From Streptomyces sp. NBC_00223 (lineage in GTDB: Bacteria > Actinomycetota > Actinomycetes > Streptomycetales > Streptomycetaceae): a stretch of DNA of 64,000 nt. Where the stretch lies: assembly GCF_036199905.1 (NCBI RefSeq), contig NZ_CP108109.1:3395501-3459500 (forward strand), in the 5' to 3' direction. The position numbers and the translations under genes are program-made. The notes under the pieces are model-generated. The model worked only from the letters and a program-made list of their open reading frames with translations, ran no database searches and was not told where the DNA came from. How positions within the stretch are numbered: the stretch's first letter is position 1; each line of letters opens with the position of its first letter. Positions 36,385-45,483 of the stretch are shown piece by piece.

Positions 36385-37148
36385 TGGGCGACGCACTGGA
36401 ACCCTCCCGCCGGCAGCGCCCGGGCGTGGCGCTGGTGACCGGCTCCTCGTCGGGCATCGGCAAGGCGGTGGCCGTCCGGCTCGCCGCCGCCGGGTACCGG
36501 CTGGTGATCAACTCGGCGCGGTCCGCGGAGGCGGGGGAGAAGACGGCTGCCGCACTGCCGGAGGCGGTGTACGTCCAGGCCGACGTGTCCGTCGAGGACG
36601 AGGCGCGACGGCTGGTGGAGCGGGTCGTCGGCCACTACGGGCGGCTGGACGTACTGGTCAACAACGCGGGCCGGACCAGGCCGGTGCCGCACGCCGACCT
36701 GGAGGGCGCGTCGCCCGCGCTCTGGCGGGAGATCTTCGCCCTGAACGTGTTCGGCACCTGGCAGACCACCGTGGCCGCCATGCCGCACCTGCGGGCCACC
36801 GGTGACGGCGCGGTGGTCAACGTGTCCTCCGTCGCGGGCAGCCGCCCGGCGGGCAGCTCGATCCCGTACGCGGTCAGCAAGGCCGCGGTGGAGCACATGA
36901 CCCGGCTGCTGGCCAACACCTGCGGCCCCGGGGTACGGGTCAACGCCGTCGCGCCCGGGCTGGTCGAAACGCCGTGGACCAGGGACGACCCGTTCTTCGC
37001 GCCGATCGCGGACCGGGTGCGCGAACAGGTGCCGCTGCGGCGGGTCGGTACGCCGGAGGACGTCGCCGAGACCGTGCTGGGCCTGGTCTCGGCCACGTAC
37101 ACCACCGGGCAGGTGCTGCTGGTGGACGGCGGAGCGCACCTTCTCTGA
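36384..37148 (+). CDS. Short-chain dehydrogenase/reductase (tailoring ketoreductase)
   Basis: 254 residues with TGSSSGIG, NNAG, VNVSSVAGSRP and YAVSK, a classic FabG-like SDR. It overlaps the ActIII-type gene by TGATG, so it acts in the same pathway. By position it may be the second, stereospecific side-chain ketoreductase as in granaticin (Gra-ORF6 role), because no ActVI-ORF1-type hydroxyacyl dehydrogenase is present. It could also be a sugar 4-ketoreductase, though it is not an extended SDR. Confidence 0.85.
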   Translation: MGDALEPSRRQRPGVALVTGSSSGIGKAVAVRLAAAGYRLVINSARSAEAGEKTAAALPEAVYVQADVSVEDEARRLVERVVGHYGRLDVLVNNAGRTRPVPHADLEGASPALWREIFALNVFGTWQTTVAAMPHLRATGDGAVVNVSSVAGSRPAGSSIPYAVSKAAVEHMTRLLANTCGPGVRVNAVAPGLVETPWTRDDPFFAPIADRVREQVPLRRVGTPEDVAETVLGLVSATYTTGQVLLVDGGAHLL

Positions 37149-37266
37149 CGCCCCGGGGCCGCGGGATCCAGGGGCCCAGGGGCGTCAGGGCCGCTGGGTC
37201 CAGGGGCCGGCGCTCCGGAGTCCAGAGGCCCCTTTCCCACCCGTTCCCGGCGATCTGAGGAACCGT

Positions 37267-38346
37267 ATGCGACTCGCAGCGAATCTCGTGTACCAAGGCG
37301 CGGGCGAACTCGCCCGCGCCGCCGAACAGCTCGGATACGCGGTGGTCCTCGCACCCGAGGGCTACCGCTCCGACGCCGCCACAGTGCTCGGCCTGGTGGC
37401 CGGGGCGACCAGCACCATCGGGCTGGCCTCCGGCGTGATGCAGATCCCCGGCCGGCCGCCGGGCATGGCGGCGCTCACCGCCGCGACCCTGGACGCCCTC
37501 AGCGGCGGCCGGTTCCGGCTCGGCCTCGGCGTGTCCAACCCCGACGTGTCGAGCGGCTGGTACGGCGTGCCCTTCGAAGGGCCGCTCGGCCGCACCCGCG
37601 AGTACGTGGACATCGTGCGGCACGCGCTGGCCGGCGGTCCGGTCCCGTACGAGGGCAGGTACTTCCGGCTGCCGGCCGACGGTGACGACGGCGCGCCGCT
37701 GCACCTGCTCACCGAGGGGGCGCGCTCGCGGATACCGGTCTACCTGGCCGCCGTCGGCCCGCGCGCCCTGCACCTGGCCGGGCGGATCGCGGACGGCTGG
37801 CTGGGGGTGTTCACCCCGCCCGAGGCCGTCTCCGACGCGCTGACCCACATCACGTCGGGACGCCGTGCGGCCGGCCTGTCCATGGCGGGCTTCGAGGTAC
37901 TGCCGAGCCTGCCCACCTCGGTGGCCGACGACCCGCGGACGGCGATCGACGCCCTGCGGGGGCAGTACGTCTATCTGCTCGGCATCGGCGATCCCGAGCG
38001 CAACTTCTACTGTGCGCTGGCCCGTACCCTGGGCTACGGCGAGGACATCGCGCGTATGCGGGAGCGTCTGGCGGCCGGGGACACCGGCGCGGCCGCCGCG
38101 GCGGTCCCCGCGGAGTTCGTCGACCGCACCGCGCTGGCCGGTCCCGTTCCACGGATCGCCGACCGCATGCGGGCGTACGCCGACGCCGGCGTCACCACCC
38201 TCGGGATCATGGTCTCGGCCGCCGCCACCTCCCTGGAAGGCCGCCTGCACATCCTCGCCGCGGCCGCCGAAGCGCTCCAACTGGCGGGCGTGGACACGGG
38301 CCGGCCGTCGAACCGGCCCGCGGCCAGGAAGGCGGGCCTGCGATGA
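37267..38346 (+). CDS. LLM-class (likely F420-dependent) oxidoreductase
   Basis: 359 residues of luciferase-like TIM-barrel type: AEQLGYAVVLAPEGYRSDA near the N-terminus, GLASGVMQIPGRPP, GRFRLGLGVSNPDVSSGWYG and VYLAAVGPRALHLAG. GAGGA lies 6 bases before ATG 37267. It probably performs an F420H2-linked reduction or dehydrogenation on the polyketide; canonical benzoisochromanequinone pathways use a different enoyl reductase, so this may replace that step (inference). Coupled to the next gene by ATGA. Confidence 0.85.
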   Translation: MRLAANLVYQGAGELARAAEQLGYAVVLAPEGYRSDAATVLGLVAGATSTIGLASGVMQIPGRPPGMAALTAATLDALSGGRFRLGLGVSNPDVSSGWYGVPFEGPLGRTREYVDIVRHALAGGPVPYEGRYFRLPADGDDGAPLHLLTEGARSRIPVYLAAVGPRALHLAGRIADGWLGVFTPPEAVSDALTHITSGRRAAGLSMAGFEVLPSLPTSVADDPRTAIDALRGQYVYLLGIGDPERNFYCALARTLGYGEDIARMRERLAAGDTGAAAAAVPAEFVDRTALAGPVPRIADRMRAYADAGVTTLGIMVSAAATSLEGRLHILAAAAEALQLAGVDTGRPSNRPAARKAGLR

Positions 38347-39347
38347 CCACCTTCGGCGACGAAGCGTCCGACGGCATGCCCGCCCGCTCCCACGGCACGC
38401 GGCTGTTCCACTACGACGCGACATGCGCCCGGCCGGCCGAGGGCACCGGACCGGCGCTTCGGACGCGCCCGGTCGGGGGGCTGCCGCACGGAGACGGGTA
38501 CGCGCGTCTCACCGGCCGGGAACTGGTCGTACAGTCCCGGGGCACCGACGGGACGACCGGCGAGCCCGCGTTCACCTGGGCGAGTGACCCGGGCGGACCG
38601 GACGACCACCTCAAATGGGCAGCGCTGGTGGCGCACACCGCCACCAGCGGCCTGCCCGGGTTCGACGCGCCGGACGCCGGGGAGCTGGTCGGCTCCGTGG
38701 AGATGTCCGCGCAGGTGTTCGGGGCGGCGCGGCATCCGTTCGGCGACGCGGTACGCGATCCCGGCACCGATCCGCGGCTGGCGGTCGGCGCGTTCCTGGT
38801 GCTCGACCGGGAGACCCGGGCGGTCTTCGACTTCTTCCTGGCCGACCGGCAGGTCTTCGCGGTCTACGAACGGCTGCCGGGCGACGGAGGAGGAGACGCC
38901 TTCGCCTACGCGGTGCCCGTCGGCGAGCGGTCGCCGGAACAGGTCCACCGGCTGGAGGTCGCGCTGGACCGGGCACGGCGCCGGGCCCGGTGGATCCTGG
39001 ACGGCCGGACCGTACTGACGGTGGACCCGGTAGGCGCCCCGCTCCCGCCGGCCCACACACCGCACCTGGCTCTCGGCCGGGCGCGGTCGGCGCCGGTGGA
39101 CGCCGCGCCGCGGCAACTCACCTTCGGCCTGGGCATGTTGACCTGGCTGGGCGCCGCGGGCCCCGACGGTCGCGCCCTGGTGCGCACGAGCGCCCCCACA
39201 GGGCCGGCGACCGAGGGAGCGGTACCGCACGGGTACGTGGACGGGCACGGCAGGCGCGAGAACCGACTGTGGGGGCAGGGAGTACGCCTACGGGTCCGCC
39301 GGCTGAGCGTGACCGCCTACCCGAGGCCCCGGCCCGACGGCGGCTGA
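38343..39347 (+). CDS. Conserved protein of aromatic polyketide clusters (DUF6081-like)
   Basis: 334 residues without signal peptide or membrane segments. The alternating hydrophobic pattern and motifs (LFHYDATCARP, DHLKWAALVAH, VEMSAQVFG, AVFDFFLADRQVFAVYERLP, RWILDGRTVLTVD) suggest a beta-sandwich. It resembles DUF6081-type proteins found in Streptomyces secondary-metabolite clusters; that assignment is from memory of the family and is tentative. It overlaps the LLM gene by ATGA and ends just before a strong terminator. Confidence 0.6.
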   Translation: MTTFGDEASDGMPARSHGTRLFHYDATCARPAEGTGPALRTRPVGGLPHGDGYARLTGRELVVQSRGTDGTTGEPAFTWASDPGGPDDHLKWAALVAHTATSGLPGFDAPDAGELVGSVEMSAQVFGAARHPFGDAVRDPGTDPRLAVGAFLVLDRETRAVFDFFLADRQVFAVYERLPGDGGGDAFAYAVPVGERSPEQVHRLEVALDRARRRARWILDGRTVLTVDPVGAPLPPAHTPHLALGRARSAPVDAAPRQLTFGLGMLTWLGAAGPDGRALVRTSAPTGPATEGAVPHGYVDGHGRRENRLWGQGVRLRVRRLSVTAYPRPRPDGG

Positions 39348-39355
39348 GACCAGGG

Positions 39356-39403
39356 CGCGGTGGCCGTGGGAGGGACGGCGTCGGCCCTCCCACGGCCACC
39401 GCG
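39356..39403. terminator. 19-bp-stem terminator between convergent operons
   Basis: GCGGTGGCCGTGGGAGGG and its exact complement with a 10-base loop lie between the plus-strand operon end and the minus-strand ACP end. Strong bidirectional terminator. Confidence 0.8.
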
Positions 39404-39420
39404 TGTGATCCGGGTGCGCG

Positions 39421-39678
39421 TCAGCCGGTCGCCGCCACGGTCGAGTTGACCAGGTCCAGCAGCGCGCCCGGTGTCTGCGCGAGCGCGACCTCCTCGTCGG
39501 ACAGGACGATCCCGAGCTCGCGCTGCATCACCGCCGACGTCTCGATGAGCGCCAGCGAGTCGTAGCCGAGCGCCGTGAAGCTGGTGTCGGTGAAGTCCCC
39601 GCTGAGGTCGACGCCGTCGTCCTGACCCGCGCAGGCCACCAGAATGCGCCGCAGGCCGTTGATGTCCAGGACTGCCAT
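39421..39678 (-). CDS. Type II polyketide acyl carrier protein
   Basis: 85 residues. The 4'-phosphopantetheine attachment site is Ser41 in LGYDSLAL, with the usual acidic helix after it ([19 protein letters not shown]). ATG 39678 has GGAGG 6 bases upstream. Unusually, it is divergent from the ketosynthase genes and is the only gene in its transcript, whereas minimal PKS clusters normally read KS-CLF-ACP. Confidence 0.93.
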   Translation of the reverse strand: MAVLDINGLRRILVACAGQDDGVDLSGDFTDTSFTALGYDSLALIETSAVMQRELGIVLSDEEVALAQTPGALLDLVNSTVAATG

Positions 39679-39748
39679 GGTTTTCCTCCCTCTCCTCACG
39701 GTCCCGGAGCCGCGGGACCGTCACGACGGACCACGCTGCGGCCCGCGG

Positions 39749-39819
39749 CTCGAGGGCACCTCGAAACGGGGTCGGGCGGACCGCTCGCTCTCCCATGCGG
39801 CCTCAAGTGGCGTTCGAGC
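39749..39819 (+). promoter_or_regulatory. SARP-box candidates between acp and ketosynthase
   Basis: CTCGAGG (39749), CTCGAAA (39760) and GTCGGGC (39771) start exactly 11 bases apart. A second pair, CTCAAGT (39802) and TTCGAGC (39813), is also 11-bp phased. Two arrays in one divergent region could serve the two divergent promoters. Confidence 0.6.
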
Positions 39820-39895
39820 CGTTCACCGCAGCCTTGCTGTCCTGTTCCACCTCAACGGAAGGAACCGTGATGTTCGACATGGACGGAGGCCGCCC

Positions 39896-41164
39896 GTGGT
39901 CCGGCGAGTAGTCATCACCGGGATCGGGGTGCGCGCCCCGGGAGGGAACGGCAAGAAGGAGTTCTGGAACCTGCTGACGGCGGGGCGCACCGCGACCCGC
40001 CGCATCTCCTTCTTCGACGCCTCTCCCTACCGCTCGCGCATAGCCGGCGAGGTCGACTTCGACGCGGCAGCCGAGGGGTTCACCCCGCGGGAGATCCGCC
40101 GGATGGACCGGGCCACCCAGTTCGCCGTCGCCTGCGCCCGCGAGGCGGTGGCCGACAGTGGCCTCGAACCGGACGGGCTCGACCCGTACCGGCTGGGCGT
40201 CAGCCTGGGCAGCGCGGTGGCCTCGGCGACCAGCCTGGAGAACGAGTACCTCGTGATGTCCGACGCGGGGCGGGACTGGCTGGTCGACCCCGGCTACCTC
40301 TCCCCGCACATGTTCGACTACCTCAGCCCCGGCGTCATGCCGGCCGAGATCGCCTGGGCGGTGGGCGCCGAGGGCCCGGTGACGATGGTGTCCGACGGCT
40401 GCACCTCCGGCCTGGACTCCGTGGGATACGCCGTGCAGCTGATCCGCGAGGGCACCGTCGACGCCGTCGTCACAGGCGCCGCGGACACCCCCATCTCGCC
40501 CATCGTCGTGTCGTGCTTCGACGCCATCAAGGCGACGACCCCGCGCAACGACGCGCCCGAGCAGGCATCCCGTCCCTTCGACGACTCGCGCAACGGCTTC
40601 GTCCTGGCGGAGGGGTCGGCGATGTTCGTGCTGGAGGAGTACGAGGCTGCCAGAGCCCGCGGCGCGCACGTCTACGCCGAGATCGGCGGGTACGCCACCC
40701 GCTGCAACGCCCACCACATGACCGGACTGAAGAAGGACGGCCGGGAGATGGCCGAGGCGATCCGCCGGGCGCTGGACGAGGCACGGCTCGACGCGGACGC
40801 CATCGACTACGTCAACGCGCACGGCTCGGGCACCAAGCAGAACGACCGGCACGAGACGGCCGCGTACAAGCGCAGCCTGGGGGAGCACGCGTACCAGGTG
40901 CCGATCAGCTCCATCAAATCGATGGTGGGCCACTCGCTGGGGGCGATCGGCTCGATCGAGATCGCCGCGTCCGCGCTCGCCATCGAGCACCACGTGGTCC
41001 CGCCCACCGCCAACCTGCACATCCCGGACCCCGAGTGCGACCTGGACTACGTGCCGCTCACCGCGCGCGAGCAGCGGGTCGACTCGGTGCTGACGGTGGG
41101 CAGCGGCTTCGGCGGCTTCCAGAGCGCCATGGTGCTGCACCGCCCGGAGGTGGCGGACCGATGA
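39896..41164 (+). CDS. Type II ketosynthase alpha subunit
   Basis: 422 residues. Active-site Cys169 lies in [10 protein letters not shown], the His motifs are [11 protein letters not shown] and [12 protein letters not shown], and the N-terminus [10 protein letters not shown] is typical. It catalyses the decarboxylative Claisen condensations with the chain length factor. GTG 39896 has GGAGG 7 bases upstream; the frame is open further upstream but without RBS. Coupled to the next gene by ATGA. Confidence 0.96.
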   Translation: MVRRVVITGIGVRAPGGNGKKEFWNLLTAGRTATRRISFFDASPYRSRIAGEVDFDAAAEGFTPREIRRMDRATQFAVACAREAVADSGLEPDGLDPYRLGVSLGSAVASATSLENEYLVMSDAGRDWLVDPGYLSPHMFDYLSPGVMPAEIAWAVGAEGPVTMVSDGCTSGLDSVGYAVQLIREGTVDAVVTGAADTPISPIVVSCFDAIKATTPRNDAPEQASRPFDDSRNGFVLAEGSAMFVLEEYEAARARGAHVYAEIGGYATRCNAHHMTGLKKDGREMAEAIRRALDEARLDADAIDYVNAHGSGTKQNDRHETAAYKRSLGEHAYQVPISSIKSMVGHSLGAIGSIEIAASALAIEHHVVPPTANLHIPDPECDLDYVPLTAREQRVDSVLTVGSGFGGFQSAMVLHRPEVADR

Positions 41165-42381
41165 GCGACGACATCGTGGTCACCGGCCTCGGCGTCGCCG
41201 CGCCCAACGGGTCCGATGTGGAGCGGTACTGGGAGTCGGTGCTGAAGGGGACAAGCGGGATCACCGCGATCACCCGCTTCGACGCCTCCGGCTACCCGTC
41301 CGGACTCGCCGGCCAGATCGAGGACTTCGACGCGGCGGCGCACCTGCCGAGCCGGCTGCTGCCGCAGACCGACGTGTCCACACGGTTCGCGCTCGTCGCC
41401 GCGGACCAGGCACTGGCGGACGCCGGGGCGACCGACACACTGTCCGACTACGAACGGGGCGTCGTCACGTCCAACGCGCAGGGCGGATTCGAGTTCACAC
41501 ACCGCGAGTTCCGCAAACTGTGGCACCAGGGACCACAGTTCGTCAGCGTCTACGAGTCCTTCGCCTGGTTCTACGCGGTCAACACCGGCCAGATCTCCAT
41601 CCGCAACGGCATGCGCGGACCGAGTGCGGCGCTCGTCGGCGAGCAGGCCGGCGGCCTCGACGCGCTGGGCCACGGCCGCCGCACCGTGCGGCGCGGCACC
41701 CGGCTCATCCTCGCCGGCGGCGTGGACTCGGCGCTCGACCCGTGGGGCTGGGCTGCCCAGCTGGCCGGCGGCCTGGTCAGCCGGGAGAAGGATCCCAGCC
41801 GCGCGTACCTGCCGTTCGACCGCGCGGCCGGCGGCTACGTCCCCGGCGAGGGCGGCGCCATGCTGGTCATCGAGGCGGCGGAGTCGGCCCGGGAACGCGG
41901 CGCACCCCGTATCCACGGCCGACTCGCGGGCTACGCAGCCACGTTCGACCCCAGGCCCGGCTCCGGTCGGCCCCCCGGGCTGGGGCGGGCCGCCGCGCTG
42001 GCCCTCGCCGACGCGAAGCTGCGCCCGGCCGACATCGACGTCGTGTTCGCCGACGCGGCGGGCGTCCCCGAACTCGACCGGGCCGAAGCGGCCGCGCTCA
42101 GCGAGCTGTTCGGCCCCAGCGCGGTACCGGTGACGGCGCCGAAGGCGCTCACCGGCCGGCTGTACGGGGGCGGCGGCCCGATGGACGTCGTCGCGGCCCT
42201 GCTGTCCCTGCGGGACGGGGTGGTACCGGCCACCGCGCACACCTCGGAGGTGCCCGACGAGTACGGCATCGACCTGGTGACCGGCGGACCGCGGCAACGG
42301 CCCCTCACCCACGCGCTGGTGCTGGCCAGAGGGCGCTGGGGCTTCAACTCGGCGGTCGTCGTCAGCTCCGCGGCCGGCTGA
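41161..42381 (+). CDS. Chain length factor (ketosynthase beta subunit)
   Basis: 406 residues, a KS homologue in which the active Cys is Gln162 ([13 protein letters not shown]), the hallmark of chain length factors that decarboxylate malonyl-ACP to prime the chain. It overlaps the alpha subunit by ATGA, as in all type II systems. Chain length cannot be read reliably, but the associated C9 ketoreductase, didomain cyclase and ActIV-like cyclase fit an octaketide. Confidence 0.95.
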   Translation: MSDDIVVTGLGVAAPNGSDVERYWESVLKGTSGITAITRFDASGYPSGLAGQIEDFDAAAHLPSRLLPQTDVSTRFALVAADQALADAGATDTLSDYERGVVTSNAQGGFEFTHREFRKLWHQGPQFVSVYESFAWFYAVNTGQISIRNGMRGPSAALVGEQAGGLDALGHGRRTVRRGTRLILAGGVDSALDPWGWAAQLAGGLVSREKDPSRAYLPFDRAAGGYVPGEGGAMLVIEAAESARERGAPRIHGRLAGYAATFDPRPGSGRPPGLGRAAALALADAKLRPADIDVVFADAAGVPELDRAEAAALSELFGPSAVPVTAPKALTGRLYGGGGPMDVVAALLSLRDGVVPATAHTSEVPDEYGIDLVTGGPRQRPLTHALVLARGRWGFNSAVVVSSAAG

Positions 42382-42469
42382 GCCGCCGATCACCGCCGCC
42401 CGCCGGGGCACCCGCACCCCGTATCCCGTCCGCCATCCGTCCGGATACTCGTGGAGGAGAACCCGTCCC

Positions 42470-43408
42470 ATGACCGAGCAGGCGCTGCACCGCACGGAAC
42501 ACTCGCTCATCGTCTCCGCCCCGCCCCAGAGGCTCTACGACCTGGTCGCCGACGTCTCGCGCTGGCCGGCCGTGTTCGGTCCCACGGTCCATGTGCGCCA
42601 CCTCGAACGCGGTGAGCGCGGCGAACTCTTCGAACTGTGGGCCCTGGTGCACGGCGAGGTCGAGAACTGGACCTCGCGCCGCGTCCTGGACCCGGTCCGC
42701 CGTTACGTCCGCTTCGACCAGGTGCGCAGCCGCCCCCCGATCACCTCCATGGGCGGCGGCTGGCTGTTCCGCGAACTGAGCTCCGGTGAGACCGAAGTGG
42801 TGCTCCGCCACCGCTTCAGCACCGCCGACGACGGCCCGGGCACCGTCGAGCGGACACTGGAGGCGCTGGACCGCAACAGCCGGGAGGAACTGGCCGCGCT
42901 GGCCCGTATCGCGGAGCGCGGATCCGCCCTGGACGACCTGGTGTTCTCCTTCACCGACGTGGTGGAACTGCCGGGCGGGACGGAGGCGGTGTACGAGTTC
43001 GTCAGGCGGGCCGACCTGTGGCCGGACCGGCTGCCGCACGTCAACAAGGTCGCTCTGAGCGAACGACCCGACGGCATACAGCAGTTGGAGATGGAGACGC
43101 TGCTCGCGGACGGATCCGCCCACCTCACCCGCTCGGTGCGGGTGTGCGCCTCGCCCGAGTGGATCGCCTACAAGCAGCTCCTCACCCCGCGGTTGCTCAC
43201 CGGCCACAGCGGGCTGTGGACCTTCGGCGAGGGCGCCGACGGCCCGGTGGCGGTGTCCACCCACACGGTGGCCCTCGACCCCGACGCGGTGGCCGGCGTA
43301 CTCGGCCCGGACGCCACGCTCGCCGACGCCCGTGCGTACGTCACGGACGCGCTCACCCGCAACAGCCGGACCACCCTGACGCACGCCGGCCGCTTCGCCG
43401 CGCGGTGA
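42470..43408 (+). CDS. Didomain polyketide aromatase/cyclase (ActVII type)
   Basis: 312 residues made of two START/SRPBCC-like domains: the first begins HSLIVSAPPQRLYDLVADVSRWP, the second FSFTDVVELPGGTEAVYEFV. Didomain ARO/CYCs aromatise the first ring of C9-reduced chains, consistent with the ActIII-type reductase. GGAGGAGA precedes ATG 42470. It follows the chain length factor after 88 bases in the same transcript. Confidence 0.92.
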   Translation: MTEQALHRTEHSLIVSAPPQRLYDLVADVSRWPAVFGPTVHVRHLERGERGELFELWALVHGEVENWTSRRVLDPVRRYVRFDQVRSRPPITSMGGGWLFRELSSGETEVVLRHRFSTADDGPGTVERTLEALDRNSREELAALARIAERGSALDDLVFSFTDVVELPGGTEAVYEFVRRADLWPDRLPHVNKVALSERPDGIQQLEMETLLADGSAHLTRSVRVCASPEWIAYKQLLTPRLLTGHSGLWTFGEGADGPVAVSTHTVALDPDAVAGVLGPDATLADARAYVTDALTRNSRTTLTHAGRFAAR

Positions 43409-43435
43409 CCCTCGGGCGGACCGCCGTACATGACT

Positions 43436-43475
43436 GAACGGGCCCGTGAGCCGGGAGCGGCTCACGGGCCCGTTC
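43436..43475. terminator. 17-bp-stem bidirectional terminator
   Basis: A perfect inverted repeat (GAACGGGCCCGTGAGCC with its complement, 6-base loop) between the convergent cyclase and secreted-protein genes. Confidence 0.85.
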
Positions 43476-43518
43476 GCGCCGTGACACCGGTTCGGGACGG
43501 CTCAGGTGATCAGGCTGA

Positions 43519-44139
43519 TCAGGACACGGTGGTCGACGTCAGCGCCTGCGCCGGGTTCGGATAGCAGCGCAGCAGGGACGGGGTCGGCACGTACGGCGCC
43601 TCGTTCGCCGACGGCACGAAGTCCCAGCCGAATCCGTAGTCGTCGTAGCCCGTACCACCGGGTTCGGTGGTCACGACCCCCGTCCGCGTCGCGGCGAACA
43701 CCAGCGTGACCGTGGGCAGGTTGAAGGCGACCGACGCCGGGAAGGGACCCGGCGCGTTCAACACCAGCTCGTCGCCGTCCACTTCCGAGGTGGCGGTGGT
43801 GTCACCACCGGAGAGCCAGTGGCGGACGAGCCTGGCGTTCTCCGGCAGCCCGAGCTTCACGGTGAGGTCGTAGGAGTAGTCGTTGTGGCTCGGGTTGGGG
43901 GTGATCGCGGCGGGCGTGATCACCACCTTGAAGCGATGGCCCCGCGCCACTGCCGCGGGTGCCGACGAGGTGAAGCCGACCGAATAGGGCAGCCCTGGCG
44001 TCGTGTTGATCCGGCACACATAGGGGTTGGCGGCCGTCGTCGTGGTCGCCGAGGCCGGCGAGGTCCCGGCGACCAGGCCCATGAGGGCCAGCGGCACCGC
44101 CACGGCGGCGGACCTGCGTACAAAGCCTGTTGTGAGCAT
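43519..44139 (-). CDS. Secreted uncharacterised protein, paralogue of the product at 24382
   Basis: 206 residues. A clear signal peptide (VRRSAAVAVPLALMGLVAG...ASA) is followed by a beta-rich domain with YSYDLTVKLGLP, LVLNAPGPFPASVAFNLPTVTL and YDDYGFGWDFVP. These blocks align in order with the cytoplasmic-looking protein at 24382. Two Cys (YVCRI and LLRCY) could form a disulfide across the domain. Function unknown; an extracellular partner or binder of the exported product is a guess. Confidence 0.75.
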   Translation of the reverse strand: MLTTGFVRRSAAVAVPLALMGLVAGTSPASATTTTAANPYVCRINTTPGLPYSVGFTSSAPAAVARGHRFKVVITPAAITPNPSHNDYSYDLTVKLGLPENARLVRHWLSGGDTTATSEVDGDELVLNAPGPFPASVAFNLPTVTLVFAATRTGVVTTEPGGTGYDDYGFGWDFVPSANEAPYVPTPSLLRCYPNPAQALTSTTVS

Positions 44140-44233
44140 GAGTGTCCCATCCCATCCCGGTCGGTGGTGAGCTGCTGCCCGCGGCGGCTCGGCCTGCAAG
44201 GGAGCCGCGGGGGCCACAGGCTGCCCAGAAAAG

Positions 44234-44284
44234 CTGGAGCGCGGCTGGAGGGCCGGTGGAGCGCGGCTCGAACCGGGGTCGGGC
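44234..44284 (+). promoter_or_regulatory. Five heptamers at exact 11-bp phase (SARP-box candidate array)
   Basis: CTGGAGC, CTGGAGG, GTGGAGC, CTCGAAC and GTCGGGC start at 44234, 44245, 44256, 44267 and 44278. The last two with their linker nearly repeat the array at 39760-39777. The region separates the secreted-protein gene from rmlA. Confidence 0.6.
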
Positions 44285-44327
44285 GCGGCGCCGCGCGGGG
44301 CGAGGGCGCGAAGGGAGCACGACCGGG

Positions 44328-44356
44328 GTCAAGCTGTGCTGGACCGGCTTTCGAGC
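44328..44356 (+). promoter_or_regulatory. Three 11-bp-phased heptamers before rmlA
   Basis: GTCAAGC (44328), CTGGACC (44339) and TTCGAGC (44350) lie about 65 bases upstream of the rmlA start and probably drive the sugar operon. Confidence 0.55.
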
Positions 44357-44418
44357 CGGGGACCGGAGCATGCGGCGGGAGGGCACTCGTGGTCGTGAGG
44401 GAAGAGTGAGAGGTCGCC

Positions 44419-45483
44419 ATGAAAGCGCTGGTACTGTCCGGAGGCACCGGGACCCGGCTGCGTCCCCTGTCCTATTCGCTGGCCAAGCAGCTGGTGCCGC
44501 TGGCCAACAAACCCATCCTCGTGCACTGCCTGGAGAACATCCGCGCCATCGGCGTGGACGACGTGGGGATCGTCGTCGGCGACACCGCGGAGCAGATCCG
44601 CGCGGTCGTCGGCGACGGCTCGGACCTGGGTCTGCGCGTCACCTACATCCCGCAGCACAGCCCGCTCGGGCTCGCCCACTGCGTGACCGTCGCCGCCGAC
44701 TTCCTCGGTGACGAGGACTTCGTGATGTACCTGGGCGACAACGTCCTGCCGCACGGCGTCGCCGACGCGGCGAACGAGTTCCGGAACAGGCGGCCGGCCG
44801 CCCAACTGCTGCTGAAGAAGGTCACGGACCCGGGCTCGTACGGCGTCGCCGAGATCGACGGCGACGGCAGGGTGGTGCGCCTGGTCGAGAAGCCGGACGG
44901 GCCGAGCAACGACCTGGCCGTGATGGGCGTGTACTTCTTCACACCGGCGATCCACGCCGCGGTACGGGCCATCCGGCGCAGCGCGCGCGGCGAGTTGGAG
45001 ATCACCGACGCGATCCAGTACCTGGTTGACGCCGGGGCGCCGGTCGCGGCGCAGGAGTACAGCGGCTACTGGCAGGACAGCGGCAGCCCCGACAACCTGC
45101 TGGAGTGCAACCGCGCCATGCTGCGGGGCATCACCACCGACGTCAACGGCGGCATCGACGCGGAGAGCACCGTCCAGGGCCCGGTGGTCGTGGAGCCCGG
45201 CGCACGGGTGATCCGGTCGCATCTCGTCGGGCCGGTCGTGGTCGGGGCGGACAGCGTGGTGCGGGACAGCACGGTCGGGCCGAACACGTCACTCGGCCGC
45301 GCCTGCGTGATCGAGGCGGCGGGCGTGGCGGACTCGGTTCTGCTCGAAGGGGTGCGGGTGCAGGGCGTCGGCAGGCTGTCCGGGTCCGTGATCGGCCGGT
45401 CGGCGGTCGTCGTGGGCCACTCCGAGCACGCCCCGCACCGGCTGATCATCGGGGACCACACCCGGGCGGAGGTGGCGGCATGA
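44419..45483 (+). CDS. rmlA: Glucose-1-phosphate thymidylyltransferase, antibiotic-type
   Basis: 354 residues. The nucleotidyl-transferase signature LSGGTGTRLRPL is at the N-terminus, with GLAHCVTVAADFLGDEDFVMYLGDN and VEKPDGP following. The C-terminal extension with isoleucine-patch-like repeats (VVVEPGARVIRSHLVGPVVVGADSVV) marks the long StrD-type enzyme of secondary metabolism. It makes dTDP-glucose for the deoxysugar pathway. Overlaps rmlB by ATGA. Confidence 0.93.
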   Translation: MKALVLSGGTGTRLRPLSYSLAKQLVPLANKPILVHCLENIRAIGVDDVGIVVGDTAEQIRAVVGDGSDLGLRVTYIPQHSPLGLAHCVTVAADFLGDEDFVMYLGDNVLPHGVADAANEFRNRRPAAQLLLKKVTDPGSYGVAEIDGDGRVVRLVEKPDGPSNDLAVMGVYFFTPAIHAAVRAIRRSARGELEITDAIQYLVDAGAPVAAQEYSGYWQDSGSPDNLLECNRAMLRGITTDVNGGIDAESTVQGPVVVEPGARVIRSHLVGPVVVGADSVVRDSTVGPNTSLGRACVIEAAGVADSVLLEGVRVQGVGRLSGSVIGRSAVVVGHSEHAPHRLIIGDHTRAEVAA

